Shown here: one piece after another, positions 6,543 through 9,640 of the stretch
How positions within the stretch are numbered: position 1 is the stretch's first letter
Layout of the letters: every line of letters begins with the position of its first letter
Assembly (NCBI GenBank): GCA_938018155.1
Contig: CALIIG010000313.1
Coordinates: forward strand, 1 to 9,640
Reading direction: 5' to 3'
Source: an uncultured Prevotella sp.
GTDB taxonomy: Bacteria > Bacteroidota > Bacteroidia > Bacteroidales > Bacteroidaceae
Length of the DNA stretch: 9,640 bases
Position numbers and translations under genes: made by a program
The notes under the pieces: generated by a model
Told to the model about the DNA's origin: nothing
Database searches by the model: none
Seen by the model: only the letters and a program-made list of their open reading frames with translations

Positions 6543-6573
6543 TTGTTTGGTTTCGCTGTTTTTAGTATCTTTG
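6543..6573 (+). promoter_or_regulatory. Predicted promoter of murF/alr
   Basis: The -7 box TATCTTTG (6566-6573) matches TAnnTTTG exactly. TTG at 6543-6545 is 20 bases upstream (a TTTG at 6546-6549 is 16 bases away). The start codon at 6596 is only 22 bases past the box, so the leader is about 15 bases. Confidence 0.55.
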
Positions 6574-6595
6574 CAATTGTAATGATGTATATAAA

Positions 6596-9073
6596 ATGAC
6601 TTACACAATTGAAAAGATAACCACGCTTATCGGTGCGCGTCGTTATGGAAATGCCGATGCCAATATCGGTTTTCTGCTTACCGACAGCCGTTCGCTCTGT
6701 TTCCCTGAAGAAACGTTGTTCTTTGCCATTAAAACAGAACGCCACGACGGCCATGCCTATATTCCCGAGCTTTACCGCAGGGGTGTTCGCAATTTTGTGG
6801 TGACCGGGGTGCCCGACGGCTATGCCAACAGCTACCCTGAAGCCAATTTTCTGAAGGTGATGGATACGCGAAAGGCCCTGCAACGCCTTGCCGAACGCCA
6901 TCGTGACGAGTTTAATGTGCCCATCGTTGGCATTACAGGCTCGAACGGCAAAACCGTTGTGAAGGAGTGGTTATATCAGCTTCTGTCGCCCTATAAGTAT
7001 GTAACGCGCAGCCCGCGCAGCTATAATTCACAGACAGGTGTGCCTCTTTCGGTATGGTTGATGAACGAACAGACTGAGGTTGGCATTTTTGAGGCGGGCA
7101 TCAGCTTGCCCGGAGAGATGCAGGCTCTGCGCGACATCATACAGCCTACCATCGCCGTACTGACGAATATAGGTGCCGCTCATCAGGAGAATTTTGCATC
7201 GAAGGAAGAAAAATGCCGCGAAAAGATGGTGCTTTTTCATGATGCCGAAACCATTGTTTACAATGGCGACGACGAAATGATACGTCGTGTTGTAAGCGAA
7301 ACAACATACAAGGGCGAGGCTCTTTACTATTCATCGGCTGACCGTAAAGCACCTGTGTTTATAGCCCATGTGGCAAAGGGCGATACCTCTGCCACTGTAA
7401 CGTATGTGTATAAACAGGGCCATGAAGAGAGCTATACCATACCGTTTATTGATGATGCCTCGGTAGCCAACTCGATAACCTGCGCTGTAGTAGCACTGAA
7501 ATTGGGCTTAACAGCTAAGGAACTGGCCGACGGTATGGCGCGTCTTGAGCCTGTTGCCATGCGCATGGAGGTGATACAGGGCCGCCACGGCTGCACGCTG
7601 ATTAACGATTCGTATAATTCTGACGTCAACTCGCTTGACATTGCGCTCGACTTTATGAACCGCAGGCCCGACCATCAGGGGCGGCGACGGACGCTCATTC
7701 TGAGCGACATCTTCCAGAGTGGCGAAACAGCCGCCGACCTTTATCGCGAGGTAGGTGCTCTGGTTAAGAAGCGCGGGGTGCAGAAATTCATCGGCATCGG
7801 ACCTGAAATATCAAAGAACAGCGGTAGCATACCAGTGGGCGAAAAGTTTTTTTTCGGTTCGGTCGACGCGTTTATACACAGCGAAGTGTTCCAGAGTATG
7901 CGCGACGAGGTGATACTTATCAAAGGTGCGCGGGCGTTTGGCTTTGACAGAATAACCGACCTTATGGTGCAAAAGGTGCACGAAACCGTACTTGAAGTGA
8001 ACCTTGGAGCCCTGGTTGAGAACCTGAATTACTACAGATCGTTCATGAAGCCCGAAACAAAGCTCGTGTGTATGATAAAGGCAGACGCATACGGTGCGGG
8101 CAGCGTGGAGATAGCTAAGACGCTGCAGGATCATCGAGTAGACTATCTGGCTGTGGCCGTTGCTGACGAAGGGGCAACGCTTCGGCGCAATGGAATAACG
8201 GCGAATATTATGATAATGAATCCCGAAATGACCGCCTTTAAAACCATGTTCGACTATGATCTGGAGCCCGAAGTGTACTCGTTCCGACTGCTCGATGCCC
8301 TTATCAAAGCGGCTGAAAAGGAGGGAATAACCGACTATCCGGTACATATTAAAATAGATACCGGCATGCACCGTCTGGGTTTTGACCCGTTGCACGACAT
8401 GGATGTGCTGATAAACCGGTTGAAACACCAAAGTGCCGTTATCCCCCGCTCGGTGTTTTCACACTTCGTTGGGTCGGACAGTGACAGCTTTGACGATTTT
8501 TCGGCACGGCAGTTTGAGTTGTTCGACAAAGGAAGCCGCCAGTTACAGGCCGCTTTTAACCATAAAATTCTGCGACATATAGACAATTCTGCCGGCATCG
8601 AACACTTCCCAAAGCGACAGCTTGACATGTGTCGTCTGGGGCTCGGACTGTATGGAATAGACAGCCGTAACAACGAAATTATTCATACAGTATCTACATT
8701 AAAGACAACCATTCTGCAATTACGCCGTGTGCCTGCCGGTGATACGGTGGGCTACAGCCGCAAGGGAACTATCGACCATGACAGCATAATAGCCGCTATT
8801 CCTATTGGTTATGCCGACGGATTAAACCGCCATTTGGGTAACCGCAGGGGCTATTGCCTGGTAAATGGCAAAAGAGCCGGGTATGTTGGCAATATATGTA
8901 TGGACGTCGCTATGATTGATGTAACAGGCATCGACTGCCATGAGGGCGACTCAGTAGAGATATTTGGCGAGCACTTGCCGGTGACGGTGTTGAGCGATAT
9001 TCTCGATACCATACCGTATGAAGTGCTTACTTGTATCAGCAATCGCGTGAAACGGGTTTACTTCCAGGATTAA
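6596..9073 (+). CDS. murF/alr: Bifunctional MurF ligase / alanine racemase
   Basis: An 825-residue cytoplasmic fusion of two peptidoglycan-precursor enzymes, known from Bacteroidota. MurF part, about 1-455: it joins D-Ala-D-Ala to UDP-MurNAc-tripeptide using ATP. Seen: LLTDSRSL near the N-terminus for the UDP-sugar domain, the P-loop GITGSNGKT (112-120), Lys210 in KCREKM at the position of the carbamylated lysine of Mur ligases, NDSYNSD (337-343), and LILSDIFQSG where many MurF proteins have GDM. Alanine racemase part, about 465-825: a PLP-dependent enzyme supplying D-Ala. Seen: MIKADAYGAG with PLP-binding Lys495, the HIDNSAGIE and CRLGLGLYGID blocks, VGYSRKGT with the second catalytic base Tyr720 (225 residues after the Lys, as in single-domain racemases), IGYADG and NICMDVAMID. 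Both active sites appear intact. Eight Ts at 7847-7854 encode the Phe-Phe stretch near residue 420. The gene has its own promoter. Confidence 0.96.
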   Translation: MTYTIEKITTLIGARRYGNADANIGFLLTDSRSLCFPEETLFFAIKTERHDGHAYIPELYRRGVRNFVVTGVPDGYANSYPEANFLKVMDTRKALQRLAERHRDEFNVPIVGITGSNGKTVVKEWLYQLLSPYKYVTRSPRSYNSQTGVPLSVWLMNEQTEVGIFEAGISLPGEMQALRDIIQPTIAVLTNIGAAHQENFASKEEKCREKMVLFHDAETIVYNGDDEMIRRVVSETTYKGEALYYSSADRKAPVFIAHVAKGDTSATVTYVYKQGHEESYTIPFIDDASVANSITCAVVALKLGLTAKELADGMARLEPVAMRMEVIQGRHGCTLINDSYNSDVNSLDIALDFMNRRPDHQGRRRTLILSDIFQSGETAADLYREVGALVKKRGVQKFIGIGPEISKNSGSIPVGEKFFFGSVDAFIHSEVFQSMRDEVILIKGARAFGFDRITDLMVQKVHETVLEVNLGALVENLNYYRSFMKPETKLVCMIKADAYGAGSVEIAKTLQDHRVDYLAVAVADEGATLRRNGITANIMIMNPEMTAFKTMFDYDLEPEVYSFRLLDALIKAAEKEGITDYPVHIKIDTGMHRLGFDPLHDMDVLINRLKHQSAVIPRSVFSHFVGSDSDSFDDFSARQFELFDKGSRQLQAAFNHKILRHIDNSAGIEHFPKRQLDMCRLGLGLYGIDSRNNEIIHTVSTLKTTILQLRRVPAGDTVGYSRKGTIDHDSIIAAIPIGYADGLNRHLGNRRGYCLVNGKRAGYVGNICMDVAMIDVTGIDCHEGDSVEIFGEHLPVTVLSDILDTIPYEVLTCISNRVKRVYFQD

Positions 9074-9087
9074 AAGTTGCGGCGAAG

Positions 9088-9113
9088 AGGTGTGTCAGGT
9101 TACACCTTAATAT
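9088..9113 (+). terminator. Possible terminator hairpin after murF/alr
   Basis: AGGTGTG (9088-9094) can pair with TACACCT (9101-9107), with one G-U pair, around a 6-base loop. It is followed by TAATAT, not by a proper T tract. It lies 14 bases after the stop codon. This is a weak candidate; the larger inverted repeat downstream may do the work instead. Confidence 0.35.
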
Positions 9114-9118
9114 AATAC

Positions 9119-9212
9119 CCCTGAAACCTCAACATTCATAAACCGCGGTACTATTATAATAACGGTAGTTACCGCACGGCGTAGAGCCGAAGAGAATGTT
9201 TGGGTTTCAGGG
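9119..9212. repeat. Long inverted repeat between convergent genes
   Basis: The arms 9119-9137 and 9194-9212 (19 bases each) pair with one mismatch and one G-U. The right arm ends 8 bases from the stop codon of the - strand GNAT gene. Inside is a second stem, GCGGTA (9145-9150) with TACCGC (9170-9175), extendable by CTA/TAG around a bulged T. On the + strand the outer stem is followed by TTATGTTTTTAAAT, so it can act as a terminator for murF/alr and perhaps for both genes. The 56-base spacer is unusually long for a plain terminator. Confidence 0.6.
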
Positions 9213-9220
9213 TTATGTTT

Positions 9221-9640
9221 TTAAATATCCTTGCAGTAAATGCGGTGGCGGCGCATCTCGGCAGCATCGAAATACTGCCACTGGCTAAGCACATTTTTGT
9301 TGCTTTCCATTTGTGGACCCGTAACGGCCACTCTGAAATGGTAACGTCTGTACCAGTTGATAAGGTCGGTGAATATGAGGGCATTGGCACCCTTTGACCG
9401 GTATTCGGGAAGTACACCAATCAATAAAAGGTCGACGACATCAGTGTTATGCCATTTCAAAACCTTTAGCAACGGCCACCATCCAAAGGGCAGAAGCCGG
9501 CCGTCACGCGTTTTCTTCAGGGCCTTTGAAAATGAGGGAAACGATACTCCAAAGCCTATCATCTTGTCGTTTTGGCTGGTATCAACAACACATGTCACCA
9601 GATTGAGGTCGGCCAGACGTATGTAATCGTTAACCAGCTT
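9221..9640 (-). CDS. GNAT-like acetyltransferase domain protein, C-terminal part
   Basis: The last 139 residues of a protein whose beginning lies beyond the right edge; the frame stays open to base 9640, so the GTG at 9598 is not taken as the start. Seen: the strand pattern NLVTCVVDTS then KMIGFGVSFPS, a basic Lys-Lys-Thr-Arg segment, LLPFGWWPLLKVLK, the acetyl-CoA-binding-like VDLLLIGVLPEYRSKGANAL (a degenerate Q/R-x-x-G-x-G motif) and a C-terminal ESNKNVLSQWQYFD. This arrangement is recalled from a Bacteroidota family of about 370-390 residues with a GNAT fold and unknown substrate; that size is from memory and is not visible here. It is not closely related to the GNAT at the left edge. It converges with murF/alr and ends beside the long inverted repeat. 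Confidence 0.75.
   Translation of the reverse strand, partial: KLVNDYIRLADLNLVTCVVDTSQNDKMIGFGVSFPSFSKALKKTRDGRLLPFGWWPLLKVLKWHNTDVVDLLLIGVLPEYRSKGANALIFTDLINWYRRYHFRVAVTGPQMESNKNVLSQWQYFDAAEMRRHRIYCKDI

Larger units (their letters stand above)
6238..6595. other. 358-base intergenic region between luxS and murF/alr
   Basis: No gene is supported here. It holds, in order: a weak possible stem (6262-6269 with 6293-6300, one G-U pair, no T tract) that might belong to the luxS 3' end; the GC-rich GACGGCCGTC array (6305-6390); AT-rich sequence containing a distant inverted pair, ATAAAGCC at 6428-6435 and GGCTTTAT at 6492-6499; and the murF/alr promoter just before the start codon. The short open frame running through the array (ending at 6403) has repetitive, unconserved translation and is not called a gene. 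Confidence 0.7.

Noticed and set aside
7811..8431. 206-codon open frame opposite murF/alr
   Set aside because: It lies opposite two verified enzyme domains and shows no own motifs.
9119..9212. Insertion sequence or MITE with terminal inverted repeats
   Set aside because: No target-site duplication or transposase is seen and the position between convergent stops fits a terminator better; kept only as an alternative to test.

Overview
The window looks like chromosomal DNA of a member of the Bacteroidota, most likely Bacteroidales and Prevotella-like. The evidence is the MurF-alanine racemase fusion typical of this phylum, a GSCFA-domain protein, a large YfhO-type membrane protein, and repeated matches to the phylum's promoter box TAnnTTTG about 20 bases after TTTG or TTG. 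Ribosome-binding sites are weak or absent, also as expected for this group. The genus is an inference, since no rRNA or other marker is present.

Layout, left to right: the 3' end of a GNAT acetyltransferase gene (+, cut by the window edge), ending in a hairpin that also faces the next gene; a GSCFA-domain (SGNH-hydrolase-like) gene (-) with an AT-rich repeated leader; a SpoU/TrmH-type RNA 2'-O-methyltransferase (+); a convergent, strongly structured terminator; a YfhO-family multi-pass membrane protein (-); a compact divergent promoter region; an overlapping pair mtnN (5'-methylthioadenosine/S-adenosylhomocysteine nucleosidase) and luxS (+); a 358-base intergenic region with a GC-rich array of palindromic repeats and a promoter; a bifunctional murF/alr gene (+); a convergent intergenic region with two inverted repeats; and the 3' end of a second, unrelated GNAT-like gene (-), cut by the right edge.

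Functionally, mtnN and luxS act in sequence: MtnN splits S-adenosylhomocysteine to S-ribosylhomocysteine and adenine, and LuxS turns S-ribosylhomocysteine into homocysteine and the AI-2 precursor DPD. MurF/Alr makes D-alanine from L-alanine and attaches D-Ala-D-Ala to the UDP-MurNAc-tripeptide. The YfhO and GSCFA proteins probably belong to envelope or glycan metabolism, but nothing here gives a substrate. These are mostly independent housekeeping transcription units, not a single accessory system. I see no CRISPR array, insertion sequence, prophage, tRNA or rRNA.

No convincing new multi-gene system is visible. The least explained items are non-coding: the 22-23 base periodic palindrome array between luxS and murF/alr, and the long inverted repeat between murF/alr and the right-hand GNAT gene.
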